From the NCBI GenBank assembly GCA_910574455.1, contig CAJSYZ010000006.1:729981-793980 (forward strand): a DNA stretch of 64,000 bases. The letters are read 5' to 3'. The notes under the pieces were generated by a model. The model made no database searches and was not told the origin of the DNA. It saw only the letters and a list, made by a program, of their open reading frames with translations. The position numbers and the translations under genes were made by a program. Source of the stretch: Trichaptum fuscoviolaceum (Eukaryota > Basidiomycota > Agaricomycetes > Hymenochaetales > Trichaptaceae). Shown piece by piece: positions 12,649 through 25,009 of the stretch; position 1 is the stretch's first letter; every line of letters begins with the position of its first letter.

Positions 12649-13293
12649 TCAGAACTAGGAGGCAACATTTAAAAAAACATACCAAAGCAGATGACAGTTA
12701 ACTCACCCGGAGGGGCTGGAAGAACCACTTGTTCTTTCCACCAATGTATCTCTCCTCTAACAAGGTCTTAACCTTCTTCTTCGCGTCCTCGCGATGCGAC
12801 GGCTCCTTGAAGGTTTCTGAGCTCACAACACCCTTTAATCCCTCCAGCTCAAGGGTATAACGAGTCGGGAAGAGGTGGGAGTAGTTCACAGCCTATACAC
12901 GTGCAAACGATGAGCAGCAGCACAGCGGAAGTCAAGGCGATAAACGCACCTTGATAAAAGGCTTGACTTTGTTCCTCCGCTCAAGCTTCTTTGCACCCAT
13001 TCGCCTGGTCACTTTCCTCGGGTAGCGTTCAACGCCAGCAACGATAGCATGGGGGTAAGGGCGCTCCTTGGTTCCCTCATCGAGCTGCTTGATAACAACA
13101 ACTTTCTTTCCCGCCTGGCGACCTTGAAGGACGATGGCGACCTGCGCAGATAGATGATGAGCACAACTTGTTCCCAAACACACAACTATCTCAAAGATTT
13201 ATACCTTTCCAGGCTTGTAGACTGCACATAGAGATTTGGTTAGCTCTGCTGATGCGTTCGATAAATCAGAGACTACAACATACTTTTGACCAT
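12649..13293 (-). CDS. RPL27: 60S ribosomal protein L27 (eL27)
   Basis: Exons are complement of 12649-12654, 12707-12892, 12950-13141, 13205-13221 and 13284-13293: 411 nt, 137 codons, 136 aa, the exact size usual for eL27. The product begins [17 protein letters not shown], continues with [21 protein letters not shown], and ends [11 protein letters not shown]. The first exon holds three codons plus one base and the last exon only the terminal Phe and stop. Such tiny terminal exons are common in basidiomycete ribosomal protein genes. The protein belongs to the large ribosomal subunit in the cytoplasm. Recognition is close to certain. Confidence 0.97.
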
Positions 13294-13680
13294 CTTGAGA
13301 TCTTGAGTCTTGAGGTGGTTGGCGGGTTCGTCGACTATGTGCTCGATATACGACTTAGCGAATTGCTCGGGAGGTTCGGCAACATCCGAGAACGATTAGC
13401 CACTGATTAGAACTGCATAGTTATTACAAATCGCCCATTAAAGGTGTTATTGCCGAACTTGGCATTACGCTTCAAGTTCAACTTGGAGTTAGATTGATCC
13501 ACAAATATCAGACAAATTTTCGGACGGTCTTATTATCTTGCTCGCCATCTGTCGAGTAACTCACCTGGTGATGTGCATACCGTTTCTTTCACATTATCGA
13601 GGAACTTCACTACGAATCCAAACAACCTTTGAACTCATCTTTGTGCCAGAACTCCGAGTCTACCCTGGGCAAATGGAAAG
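13294..13680. other. Upstream region of RPL27
   Basis: Presumed promoter of the ribosomal protein gene and 3' flank of the next minus-strand gene. I see no TATA box or other element I can name. Confidence 0.35.
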
Positions 13681-14931
13681 TCACAAAGAATGGATTTTCA
13701 ATTCGACAAAGAACCAATACTCCAAGATGCTATCGATACTCTCTGCCGACGAGGCTTCCCTACTGCTCTCACACTCTTCTCTCGCTTGCTTGTCTGCACG
13801 ATGAAATAACTTGATATAATCCTGCAGATCTCCTGGAAGATTTTGCATCGTCAGATCCGACAGTGATAACAGATATGTAGTATTCCCGCTCACTGAAATT
13901 AAAATCTGGGCGCCATGGTCGGGAAGAAATTCTGGTAGTCTGGATCTATTTGCCTGCTCGACCCCAAGCTCTCCCATGAACTCCCGGTTTTTCGACTTGC
14001 ACGTCTTGTCTCCTGCGTATCGAAGCAGATCATGTAGAGATTGCAGTGCGACGCATGACGGCTTCGTTCGCAGCTGGTCGACACAGCTCCGGAGGTCGCT
14101 CACGTTCAGGATCTCGTGCGCGAAGAGAATCCCGGCGAACGAGGCGAGCTTGCGCGCCGGGGTGCCGTAGGCCCCCGCACATGATCTGTGGGACGCGGCC
14201 GGGCTCGTTGGCGAGGACGAGCAGACGCACGCGAACGGATGTGAGGTGGTCTCAACATAGCTCCAAAGTGCTGATCTCTGTGTGCAGTTGAAACTCTGTC
14301 AGATTCAGCGACGGTCAGACTCATCCATGGGTATACGCACGGTCTTCCACATCTCCCCGAATGACAGCATAGTGGTTTTTCTGAGCGTCGAGCGAAGCAC
14401 TGACATATTGACGGTGGACGCCATCCGCATGAGCTCTTCCACCCGTTGGAACATCGCTGCGGGCGTTTCCTCGCCGGCAAAGACATGCTCATACACGAAG
14501 TGCGCTGCGCGGACAGCATCAGGTTCGTTCGCCAGGTGTTCAAGCGTCAGGTAAGTGGGTGGAGGTGTTAATACTGAGAAGTCGCTGACACTCGAAACGT
14601 CTGAGCCAGCACTGTCGTCTGTAGGCTTCCAGAAGTCGCGCACATTCGGGATTGAGACCGGCGTTGTGCGCAAAGCCAGGCGAGGTCGCAGTTTCAGAGG
14701 AGGCGGAACACGGCGCGGGACTTTAGAGACGTCAGAGACAAAGAGGACGGGCGTGTTCTCGTCATCAGTGCAATCCGAGAGCGAGTTTCTTTGGGTCTCA
14801 TCGGCAATACTTTGCCATATACGCTCCATCTCCGGAGATGCGGGAGGCAGTGAATGCGACTTGCAAGCACAGAACGGAGAAGCGGCAGAAGACTCGCAGA
14901 ACAATCGCATCGTTTCTTCCGCTTGATACAA
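13681..14931 (-). CDS. Uncharacterised protein, possibly MIF4G-like
   Basis: Two exons, complement of 14341-14931 and 13681-14277, total 1188 nt (395 aa). The intron has GTGCG...ACAG ends and preserves phase. The N-terminal third is low-complexity and rich in Ser, Pro and Thr. The middle has amphipathic helices: a segment around LTLEHLANEPDAVRAAHF, then after the splice PARKLASFAGILFAHEI. The arrangement of helices faintly recalls MIF4G/eIF4G-middle repeats, but no diagnostic motif is visible, so that is a weak guess. An alternative intron within 13810-13900 would change the C-terminus. The start could also be a downstream Met. I do not recognise the gene with confidence. Confidence 0.6.
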
Positions 14932-15876
14932 AGACCAGGTGCCAGACGCGCAGTGTGGTTTCGTTGTTCGGCCAGTATGGGCTGTGACTGAGCGCAGTAT
15001 GCGGCACGGGTTATCGAATATAAATCGTCTCTTATATGTTCTCTTTGCAAAGGTGTCCTTTGACTTTCGTCAATGCTCTTTGATGAGTGTAAATGGAAAA
15101 TGGATACGCCTCCTGTTCCTACTAATACCACGCCTCATCAAGCCTTCCTTGCTCTGCCTCGCGCTTGGACACGTGTGGGGCCTGCGCTTGCCCGTTCATG
15201 CATTCCAGAGGGCTCCCAGATCACTGCGTCGAAGGACAAAGATAGCTGCCCTTTTGGTTCCCGGAAGTGTTGGACTGCAGTCACGGTGGTGACTCGGAGT
15301 AAGAGTTCTAAAAGCGACATGTATTTATTCATGTGCCCAGAGATGTGGACACTCTAAATGTTGCAGAACATCCCATAGTCCTAAAATATGCATTTTCCGA
15401 GACGGTGGGGGCAATGCAAGTGTAGGGGATGGATGACTGCGTTCACGTTCACGCACTGCCTCGTTTTTAGCACGAGGATGAGTCAATAATGACGAGGCTG
15501 CTGAAAGGAAAGTCATCAACCGGACTTGTACCCATGATCACTTGGAATGCTATACCACCACGTACCTTCGGGAAAGCAGCGAGCAGCGAGCACTCAGAGA
15601 GAGAAAGCCATGGCCATGGCCTGAGTGGAACAACTGCCTCACACCGGTTTAAATATGTAAGGTATCGGAGGCTTTCCCATACTTTAATAGAATAGAAGAG
15701 CACTGATAACATTCTGATAAATCCGAAAGCAATAGGGTGATACAAAAGAGAGCAAATCGATTAAAAGGACTGTTTACCGGGATAGCGAGCGACAAAAATA
15801 GTATATACAAAAAACAGATCGGTCCGCGAGAAAAAAAGAAGGGGGCAATGAATGATAGCGAATATACAAAGGAACC
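14932..15876. other. Intergenic
   Basis: About 0.9 kb between two minus-strand genes, presumably the promoter of the 14.9-kb gene and the 3' flank of the FAD oxidase. Nothing recognisable. Confidence 0.4.
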
Positions 15877-17880
15877 TCAGAACTTCCACCCGCCGGCGAG
15901 GCCCATGACGTTCTCCGGGTCGTACTGAGCCTTTATGGACTGCAGGCGCGGCAGATTGCTTCCGTAGATCTGGGACATCGCCGTCCCATCCACTGCGTAA
16001 TTGCCGTACAGCGGCGCGTCGCCGACATTCTGACCTTCAGCGTTCGCAGCGGCGGTGATCGTCGCCGCGCTCGTCTTGATGGCGTCGATGAAGTGCTCGT
16101 CGGCGAGGTCTGCGATCCAGGCGAAGTACAGGTTGAGCGGGAGCAGGCCCCGGGAGCGGTCCGGTGGGTATGCGGAGTCGGATCCGTGCGTGAAGATGTC
16201 CGGATTGAAGGACTCGACGTCGTAGGAAAGGAAGATACCCGTGGAGAGCACAGCACCCAGGTTTGCACCCCAGAACTAGTGAGACTGATTAATATCGGGT
16301 TTATCTCAGCATTTGCTCTAGAGCGTACCAATGTTTCGTTCGTGATGACCTTCATCAGGTCCTTGCTGTAGCCCGTAAGGGAGACGGTGTGGAATGTGCC
16401 ACTGATAGAGAGGTAAGTACACCATAAGTGACGTCGAAACGCGCAACCTCACCGTAAACCTTCTGTCGAGTCCGACGGCGACGACTGCACCAGCGACAGG
16501 AACGACCGAGTGGACACATCCTTCGAGAAGTGCGGTATAGCCAGGAACTCATCAAACACACCATCCGGGGCCGTTGGTGCGTCGTAGAAAATGCTCAATG
16601 TGACTCCGGGCTACATCGTAATCAATCAACGAAGCAGTTCCAAAAGATAGAATACAAGAGAAGCACATACCAGACCGGCGAGGGTGTTGAACTCCGTGAT
16701 GATCGCTGCCTTGGGATCTCTGTTATTGGTGACAAAGTTGGAGGTCGCATTCGACAAAGCCTCAAATTGATCGCCAGTGTAAATAATCAAACCACCCCAG
16801 ACTTGCCCTTGCGGGTAGGCAGTGAGCGTGAATTTCGTAACGATGCCCTGTAAAAAACTTAGTCGGAGGTATACTGAAGCTTTTGGCACATGGACTTACG
16901 AAGTTATTGAATCCGCCCTGTAGTTTAAATATAGCAATCAGGACACGATAATAACTCTCAGAGTTGATCTTACGTACCCTCAATCCGAAGAAAAGATCGG
17001 GATTCGAAGTAGCAGTTACTTCTGTGACGGTACCGTTCGGTAAAACGAGCTCGTATGCCTGCACAGTATCGATTGTAAGGCCGTGTTGATTTGCCAACCA
17101 CGAATAACCTAGACATTTATGAGTAATTGCAGAAGACAGTCGTCAACTATTACATACCGCCACCGAGAGTAAAACCTGCGACACCAACACCTGTGACGCG
17201 TCCACCCACGACGTTCACGTTAGATGGTGCAAGAGCGGAGTACACATCATCCCACACTTGGCCAGTACCTATGTCCGCGGTACCGGAGACTGCGTTATAG
17301 ATAGTTTGGTTGAATCGTGACATCGAGATATGGACTCCTGTTGTTGAGGAGAATCCCGGGTTCGACGTATGCCCACCACCCTTCACCTGTTCGAGGTCAC
17401 ATTAGCACTCAGGGGACCACAACGACGTCAATTGGAGGTGGACGAACAGCAAATGGCGTCCGCGAAGATCCCACAATCTTGAGCTGTAAGCAGATTAGTG
17501 CAGTGTCCGAGCTGGCGAGCAACGGGTACATACAATGGCTCCGACATCTTCAGCGGTGCCGGGCTCGACGCTGCATGTCGCAGTCTGCGTGCTTGACGAT
17601 GCCCAGTGCTTGATGTCCTGGGTAAAGCCCCAGGACACTGATGAACGGTCAGTTTCTATCGCATGGTGTCAGGCAAGACGAACGGGAACGTACGAGGCCA
17701 GAAGACCTCCGACGCGTCTGAGATGGCCGCCTCGATCTGCTTGCAGACATCAATGACTGGGTTGCTGCGCTCCTCGAGAGGTTCGGGCACAGCGACGCCA
17801 TGAACGGCCGACGCAGCCGCAGCCAAGAATAAAGGAGTGACGACGTTCAAAAGCATTGGACCAGCGAAAGAGGGAAGCAA
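15877..17880 (-). CDS. Secreted FAD-linked oxidoreductase (berberine-bridge-type)
   Basis: Ten exons: complement of 15877-16275, 16329-16401, 16453-16610, 16671-16847, 16900-16917, 16978-17108, 17158-17386, 17448-17483, 17534-17637 and 17694-17880. They sum to 1512 nt (503 aa). A Met eight residues in (17856) starts a better signal peptide, LNVVTPLFLAAAASA. The PCMH-type FAD-binding domain shows KGGGHTSNPG, whose His is the usual covalent FAD site in the family, and VGGRVTGVGVAGFTLGGG. The C-terminal BBE domain ends YGNYAV...YGSNLPRLQ...YDPENVMGLAGG. It is probably an extracellular oxidase of sugars, alcohols or alkaloid-like substrates; the substrate is unknown. One exon is only 18 nt. The gene appears intact. 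Confidence 0.92.
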
Positions 17881-20721
17881 ACCTCGGGGTTGAGGTGGAT
17901 GACGCTCATACGAGTGCGCCTTTTAAGCACTCACCGCGAGGAGCTGACACGGCTGTGCGGGGGTGACAAGGTTCAGGCTTTCGAGATAGCCGTGTGGCAT
18001 GAACAGGATGCTTTCCCGCTCCTTCTCTGCCAGGCACGATCTATCAGTCGATCTACATTCGAGTAGAGATGCATACCGGGATACGACACACGATTGTGAT
18101 GTCAGCGATAACAGCCGCGACAACGCTCAGACCATCCTGAGAAGTCTTCGAGGAGCAGGTTTAGCTGAACTCGTCATTAATCTTCATTGGCCTTCGCGAA
18201 GTAGGCCTAGAGAGAAAAATCGGTAAGGAGCGTGTCGTCGGTAACCAGGAGTCAATCACCTTCCAAGCCAAATCTCCTCGGCGGGAGTACGCAGCAATAA
18301 CAAATATCGGCTACGCTTGGCGATTTTCCCGGATTTTCCTGCTCCCATTACGCCATCATTAGGGTTTTTTAAGTTTAAAATTTAGTTCTTTATAGGGTAC
18401 GATTGGCTACTATGCCGTTACCGGTATAGTAGGTATGAATTGGTCCGTTATTAAGGAATGATGGCCTTGAGTTGTCGTGTCTGCAAATACCTGTTGCGCA
18501 CCTCATGCACAACCATGCCGAACGCTGGCCAGATGCCACCCGTACAATTCAGCTGGCAGTCTCAAAAGTCAATTGCGAATACGGTCGACGTCTTGTCCTC
18601 ATGGTTTGGTTCCGGTCCTGAAGGAAAGCAAAAAAAACCCACGATTCCCGGCGCCCACCGTGACTGGCATCATCCTAATAGACCGCGGATAGATCGGCGG
18701 CCAGCGAAAGCCTTAGTAGACCTAGTTCACTCGTCCCTACAAAAGTACTAGGATACAGATAGACATGCACTAGCGACCTAAACCGATTATGTCGCCGAGT
18801 CCAGTCGACAGCCTATAGATAAAAAATTCAAAGCAACACATTCTAGGAACAAATATTGACAGAGGTACCTCGGACAAACCGCCACCGTCCGACTAGTAGT
18901 AGTCTGCAAGATGAACATCTGGTGCCCAATGAACCAATGTCAATGAAGCTCTGGGCCTTGAGCACAACTCGGAATGACGCCGCACGGGCATCATTGCAAG
19001 CGGGGACCGACGACGTTCAATTCCGATGGACTCGACGTGAGCGTCGAAAATCCGAGCCCCGACTATTAGGAATAAGTTGGCCCTGAATAATGCAACCGAA
19101 CTCTACTGGCAGTGTCATTAACTACTGAAGGCAGCCCTGATTTGCTGATGCCCTTGAGTCTAAAATCTGCTTGTCTTATCGCCGATGGCGGGGTGGGGGG
19201 GGGGGGGGGGTGTTAGCAGCAATACTGTAAGTATTTGATATCTCGAACCACGAATCACGAATCACGACAAAAATGGGCGAAATAGGAGGTTGGAGTAGTA
19301 CAGAAATACCGTGGCAACTGTTCTTCTAGTAGGGATGACCCACTGGCAACTTTTGCGGCAGTTGCACAAAGGCCCCCTCAGGCTGGCAGAGGCAGAGTCG
19401 CCGCCGCGAAGTCAACATACTGTACACTCTAAGCAACATAGTTCAAGTTGTCGCCTCTCGACTCTCGAGCCCGCCTTTCATAGCTGTTTCAACTTGAAGG
19501 GGACGTTGATGAACCTATAATCAGTGACAGAAGTAAAAGCGAGAACAACTTGAAGGCGTCAAGGATAACATGTCGTACGGCACAAGATCCCGTAGGTACT
19601 CGGCGCGAACTCGAGAGTGAGAGAGCATTTAATAAGTCCCGGACGAAGCAACGTCCGAATACGAGCTACTATGTAGTAAAGCCCAAATACATGTAGGTCA
19701 TGATTGACTCGGACTTGGATGTCCCCGGGCCTTCAAGATCAAGTTATGGGTACTCAGGCTCTGCCGCTCACGAAGACATTGCATAGCGTTGTCTGAAGGA
19801 AAGCCGGGATACAAAAAGGAAGACATAGAAGGAAAAGAAAGGATGTAGGCAGCAAGCCATAGGGAATACTATAGTAGAAAGACCGTGGAGTTTTCCAATG
19901 CGGATTTATATAAAATATGGGATAAAAGAAAATAATAAAAGGGTTTTAAGATGAGAAGTACGATTATCATCGAAGTGACGAATGGACGCGAGCTCTACTA
20001 CGCTACGCTCCGTGCGGGGGATATGTAAAATGATGGTAGAACTTTCAACGGAGTACACACATCCATCCAAGGACAGGCGACCTTCCGAGCAACACTTCAA
20101 GTGCCACACCGAACGTTGCGGAAGCAATCTTACACAGTCTTAGTCTTCACCAATTCACTCCGTTCAATTCATCCCGACACTAGTACGCCGCCGTCGTTTG
20201 AGCTTGAAGCGGTCTAGCAGCTGCTTGGAATGTTTCAAGACATCGCCGTCGTAGCGGTGGACATGGGAAAGACGCGTCTATATCGCAGAACGAGAGTCCA
20301 GAGCACTTATCGGCCCGGCCGCTAACCAGTATGTGTCAAGGGATTTACAACTTAGTTTTGGTCCCGATTGCCTTGACGTGCACTGGATGCATAACGATTT
20401 GAGAGAACCATATGCAATGGTTTGAACTGTATATAAAAATCAAAAAAGAAGTCCGTTTTCCTTCAATAAGTAGTGTAAAGTTACAACACATGGCAAGGGC
20501 GTGAGAGTGTGGGGATGATGGGGAGAAAGATGTGCAAACGGCGTTGGAACCTTGAATGCAAATGCGATGAAATGGTAGGAAGCGAATATTGTGATGTTTA
20601 CCGAGTCGTAGGGGTGCGTAGTAACCAAATGCATGAGGGGGAGAAAAAAAAGACACTCAAGCGAGATGAAAGAGAAGACGAAAGACATAGTTTAATATCT
20701 AAAGGCAAGGCGTGCAAGGCA
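17881..20721. other. Long gene-free stretch
   Basis: About 2.8 kb without a gene I can support. Short open frames at 18458-18751 and 18856-19086 look random. The only distinct item is the 16-G tract at 19195-19210. The right end is the presumed 3' flank of the 20.7-kb gene. Confidence 0.4.
19195..19210 (+). repeat. Homopolymeric G16 tract
   Basis: A run of sixteen G, preceded by GGCGGGGT. It is a potential G-quadruplex or assembly-sensitive site. Confidence 0.8.
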
Positions 20722-21557
20722 TCATGAAATTTGCTCAACGAGTCGTGATCGGGAGGGGGGCATGGTACTCGTGGGTAGGCCGGGTGGTCTGCGAACTGAT
20801 ACCCGGCCGGGTTTGCGTTTGTTCTGTCGTGAGATGATGAGCTTCGCCATGGATATGGGCGCCGGCACGTTTATTCGGGGATATGGGGATGCTGCAGCAA
20901 GACGGCGAGATAAGAGAGCCAGCAGCATATAGAGATGAAAGAGTACTCACGAGGTCGACCAGAGGGCGAGAGCATGCCCACAGAAGACATGCGTAGGAGT
21001 GGCGCACCCGCTCCGAGATAACCATTCTCCAGCTCAGCGCCGTTCGCTCTCTCCTCCTCTCGCGCATCCTTCATACCCAGCCGCATCGCTTTCGACAGCG
21101 ACATGCCGTCTCCAGCCCACTGTAGTCGCAGAGGCTGCATGCTTATGCCGGGTGCCTGCTGCTTGAAGGGCTGATTTGATGCAAATGCCGCGGTTCCCAC
21201 TCGCACGAGCGCAAGTACAGTGGTGAGGAACGTCAAGAGCGAGAGAATCGAGGAGATGCTCAGCAGGACGCTCATCGTGTCCGATTCGTCGCCGTCGCTA
21301 AGCACCTTGTTATTATCCTGCGTGCTGAGGCCGTGTGCAGGGCAGTCGGGTGCCCGATTGTGTTGTGGGAGACGCCCTGTTTCACGGTTCGCCGCCACGC
21401 CTGTGCTACGTGTGTTTGGGAATGATGTGCACCGTATTCGACGGTGTTGAGGGCTGAGGAGACGGTGTTGAGGGCGTTGAGGGAGAGCAGCGGCGGGAAG
21501 GAGAGAGACGTTGGGCGATGGAGATACGGAATATATGGAGTTTTCGCCGTTCGTCAT
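20722..21557 (-). CDS. Single-pass membrane protein of unknown function
   Basis: Two exons, complement of 20951-21557 and 20722-20891. The frame is open upstream to 21647, but the Met at 21557 (MTNGENSIYSV) is a more plausible start and gives 258 aa. The N-terminal half is Ser/Pro/Arg-rich. One strong transmembrane helix follows (SILSLLTFLTTVLALVRVG), then a basic, Ser-rich tail. The intron (GTGAG...CTGCAG, 59 nt) keeps frame and replaces an unspliced hydrophobic read-through with the basic tail RINVPAPISMAKLIISRQNK. No family was recognised. The topology suggests a small type II or III membrane protein. Confidence 0.6.
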
Positions 21558-23736
21558 AGAGACACGTCGTCCCACGGCCGGTCGGATGTTCCGGATGCTC
21601 GACAAATTGGGAATCTGCACTCCCGATTTAGTATCACTCCGGCACAAGTTTCATCTGTTATCTTTTGATTTTGTATCACTTTTTTGATTTTTATGATGGC
21701 AACGACGCCGTCCATCAGTCTTCGCGTTTGATTTACAAGAGTTCGCAACGATTGCGAATAGTTCCTGCACACCTCCATTATGCTTGTGTGAACAAAGTAC
21801 ATGTCCCTTGTCCGAACCTAATTGTTAGTACTACCCGGCTTGCAAAAAAAGTGAGACATTTGACGTGTCCGAGCCCAGCCCCAAACTACTCCTCTGGACA
21901 CTCCACTCTACAAATCTCGTCAATCCGCCCCAAGTAAGACACTATACGTACCTGCGGGGCAACATGATCGAGAGCGCAGATGCAAGGAAGCTCCAGTGCC
22001 AGCGATGCATCTCATAGTGCCTATTCAAGCTCTTGCGGGACCGGTTTGAATCCGGACGAGGTTCGGATAACAGACTAACAGTCGAAAAGGAAGGCTGGGG
22101 AAGAAGCCCCCGGGCCATCACAAGGGCAGAAGCCTAGACGGAAATAAAGGGATTATGTTTTGCTTAAAAGGCTTTTAGATCGCGTGCTCGCTATGGGCGC
22201 GCGGAGGCCGCTCTAGAGTCACATTGCACCCGCTCGAGGCGACTGAACGCAAAAAAAACAAACAGAAACTGTCAATCAACGGTAAGTATTTCGAGCCCAA
22301 AGAAAGTCTAATACGTGCGGGAAGACATCTGTCATCAATTGTTCCTGTGGGAAGCATGAGAAGACCTATAGCACGGTCCCGCGGGGCGAAAGACTGTTTG
22401 TTGTGGTTAAATGGGGATATGACGGTCCTTTGGGTGCCGAACTGAAAGAAAGCCGGAAATATTGAGTCCATACGGTCCGCAATGTGCAACTTTTCCGTAG
22501 TCTTTATCCGAAGCTTAGGTATGTTCTTCACATTCGGGGAATGGGAGGTCGATAATAACAGACAGACTGCTCGACGCTTCGAAGACATATGCCACAAGAA
22601 ATATTCTTACAGCGCTCTACTCAAAGTCGCGCCATTATCGGTGATTACGCGTACAAGCATAAAGGAGGGAAAGCACTCACTGACACATTTCATCAACCTT
22701 AGTATGAGAGCGAGGCGATGAAGGTCATCGTGTCTCCCGTTAGAGACCAGTTACCGTCGTCGACAGTGTTGTTTAAAATGTCGCAGAGTAGCCCCGCGAG
22801 GCTAAATGATATTAGAAAGGCAGTTGCAAAATCATAATTCAGAGCGTCGTTCAAAACTTTCGATCAATGCCGAACATAAGATGAGACCGGAGTCCAACTT
22901 GCAGCAAGGTTGCAGATCTTCTTGAGCCTGAGATCAATCAAGCCCAATGCCAAGTGGAAGACAGTAGTAGAGCATACTACAGTGTGTGAGAGCCGCAATT
23001 CAGCGTAGATGTGGTGGTTGTAGGCTTCAAAGTTGAAGAGCGACTCGCTCGGAGCCTGACACGAGGAACGTCGCGTGACAATATATCACGTGCTCGTGAC
23101 TTACCCATCATTGTCACGTACAAGCGAACGCTCGTGACTCAGGCCGGCAAGCAAAAGGCAAAGTTCTTTTTCAACTCTCAAGAATCTCAACGTTATCAAC
23201 TCAAATGCCAATATGACCGAAACTCGTGCTTTATCTGCCCAGAAGTGGGGATTGAGAGCGTTCATGGAGTGCGCAACCGGAATTCTGACTGTTCTCAGGA
23301 GAGAGATTTTGATGAGTTCCAACTTCCCAGGGGCCAGTTTACAGTAGCGAGCTGATTATTGTCCAAATTATTCCACTTTCTAATCCATCATTTTATTTGA
23401 CTTTCGCAGTCCTCTTCATATATTTAGGCTCGATTCTCTGGATAATGTCGTCTTCTGTTCTCCGTATATGAACAGAAGACCATGTATACCGCTATCCTTG
23501 CGACGAGACAATCTGACTGCAGATTATAAGACAGAGAAGGGAAGGAGAGTAGGAGATGGTGAACGTGAGCTTGCTGGTTCATTTCTCCACGATAATCCTC
23601 CAGGGTTTTTTCTCTGTTCTTGGGCCACTACAACTCGTCAGCCCGCACTCGCGGTGATGCGCAGTGCAGAAAAGACAACCCATCGCAATACGGGGGCGAA
23701 ACACACGTTGGATCCAGTTCCATCTTCCCATGACCA
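21558..23736. other. Gene-free stretch
   Basis: About 2.2 kb with no supportable gene. A cluster of CGTGAC/GTCACG and one CACGTG lies at 23070-23140. A plus-strand open stretch at 23011-23355 has no recognisable features. Confidence 0.35.
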
Positions 23737-24048
23737 TTAAAGACGTAGGGGAAGTAACATGACTTCTGGTCTCGCCAACAGACGCGGCACCTTCTCAACC
23801 ACCGATTGAGCTTGCGCATCGAGGTCTCCGCGGGCTGTGAGGGTATCTAAGCAAAGTGTCTCCAGTATCTCATTGAGCATACCTGAGTCGTCTTCTGACC
23901 TCCATATACTGTCGACCAGCGAGGTCAGATGGTCATGGACATCTTGGACGAAGGAAGCTGTATAGCCCGGTGATGACGATGTGCGCTTGCTCTTGCTGTT
24001 AATGATGGAGGTTATTGACCAGGCCATGGTGAGACCGAAGTGAGCCAC
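23737..24048 (-). CDS. Hypothetical small protein
   Basis: An intronless minus-strand frame of 103 aa beginning MAHFGLTMAWSITSI. Composition is protein-like: a short hydrophobic start, a Ser-rich segment, then an acidic amphipathic helix around SIWRSEDDSGMLNEILETL. There is no recognised domain. Splicing at either end cannot be excluded and it could be a chance open frame. Confidence 0.3.
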   Translation of the reverse strand: MAHFGLTMAWSITSIINSKSKRTSSSPGYTASFVQDVHDHLTSLVDSIWRSEDDSGMLNEILETLCLDTLTARGDLDAQAQSVVEKVPRLLARPEVMLLPLRL

Positions 24049-24387
24049 TTATACACCTCGGATTGAGACGGGGCAGTCCGCCTCGTTCGCTCGTGTGTTT
24101 CGTACCATTGCAGTTTAGAGCGAAAGGCAATCCCTCGCCAGCCACTTAAAGAGCTAACTGTCACCTCTCGTATACTGAACATCCTTCGTGTTTACTCGCA
24201 TAATTTCGACAACTATCATGGGTCCTTGAATGGATGTCCAAGTTTTCAGTTGTGCTCACAGGTTTCTCATCGAGCAATATGTGTTCTAATGAGCGACAAC
24301 TTAGATATCTTTTATATACATGGTGCAATCGATTTTGCGTTATATTTAACTGCTAACTATATACATTTAAAGTGCAGATCTTAGCAA
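24049..24387. other. Flank of tRNA-Phe
   Basis: Short intergenic stretch upstream of the second tRNA-Phe. No feature seen. Confidence 0.35.
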
Positions 24388-24459
24388 GCCGCAATAGCTC
24401 AGTTGGGAGAGCAGTAGACTGAAGTTCTAAAGGTCACCCGTTCGATCCGGGTTTGTGGC
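24388..24459 (+). tRNA. tRNA-Phe (anticodon GAA)
   Basis: A 72-nt cloverleaf nearly identical to the copy at 8101-8172. The two differ only in the acceptor stem (GCCGCAA with TTGTGGC), and both changes keep pairing. Anticodon GAA, no intron. The copies are inverted relative to each other, 16 kb apart. Confidence 0.95.
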
Positions 24460-24750
24460 ATTCGTGTACTGCACTTCGAATGTTTTATACTTTTGATTTC
24501 GCACTTGAGTTGCAAGATACATGTCCTAGAAGCGTTTGAATTTGTACATATGAATAACAACTTGATTAATTACACCAAACGTTTAAGAGAAATTCGCATT
24601 GTATGAATTAAGCAAGATGGCTTTTTTCCGCATAGTTGCAGTAACATTCATCCATCCATTCTTTTCCTAGTACTGTCTGGCATCACATCAACGACAGACG
24701 AGTCACCACGAGATACATGGGCGTACTATTCTGCGATTTACTCAGGCGGC

Positions 24751-25009
24751 CTAGGGGCATTTCGCGGTGGTACTGGACTTCGGTCTGAGTAATCTCAAAA
24801 TGAGACCAGCTCCTCAAAAACGTACGTTGCAACTCACGGAAGGCAGGTCGATGACTTTGCGTCCACATGCACTGTAAGATTTGGTGATCTGTAAATGTGA
24901 TAGCTTGTTCATCCTCCTGTACGAAACCGACGGTATCCTGAAGAACTCACGCAGCAGCACCGAGGCACAAGAGTGCGACAATTGTGAAGGTGAAGAGCTT
25001 CGAGAACAT
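24751..25009 (-). CDS. Very small secreted peptide candidate
   Basis: Three short exons, complement of 24951-25009, 24838-24888 and 24751-24784, join in frame to 144 nt (47 aa). Both introns have GTGAG donors and CAG acceptors (62 and 53 nt). The N-terminus is a classic signal peptide, MFSKLFTFTIVALLCLGAAA. The predicted mature part is about 27 residues with two Cys and many Ser, Thr and Lys. Small secreted proteins of this size are common in Agaricomycetes, but none is recognised here. Three coherent splice junctions in so short a gene support it. A different final acceptor would lengthen the tail. Confidence 0.5.

Noticed and set aside
9221..17880. Secondary-metabolite cluster (P450 plus FAD oxidase)
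   Set aside because: Ribosomal protein eL27 and an unknown gene lie between them, and no synthase, transporter or regulator is present, so clustering is not supported.
18458..19086. Two plus-strand frames of 76-97 aa
   Set aside because: Composition is random, neither has a motif, and no introns link them.
23011..23355. Plus-strand 114-aa frame
   Set aside because: It has no motif or splice partner, and the local sequence is better explained by clustered CGTGAC motifs.
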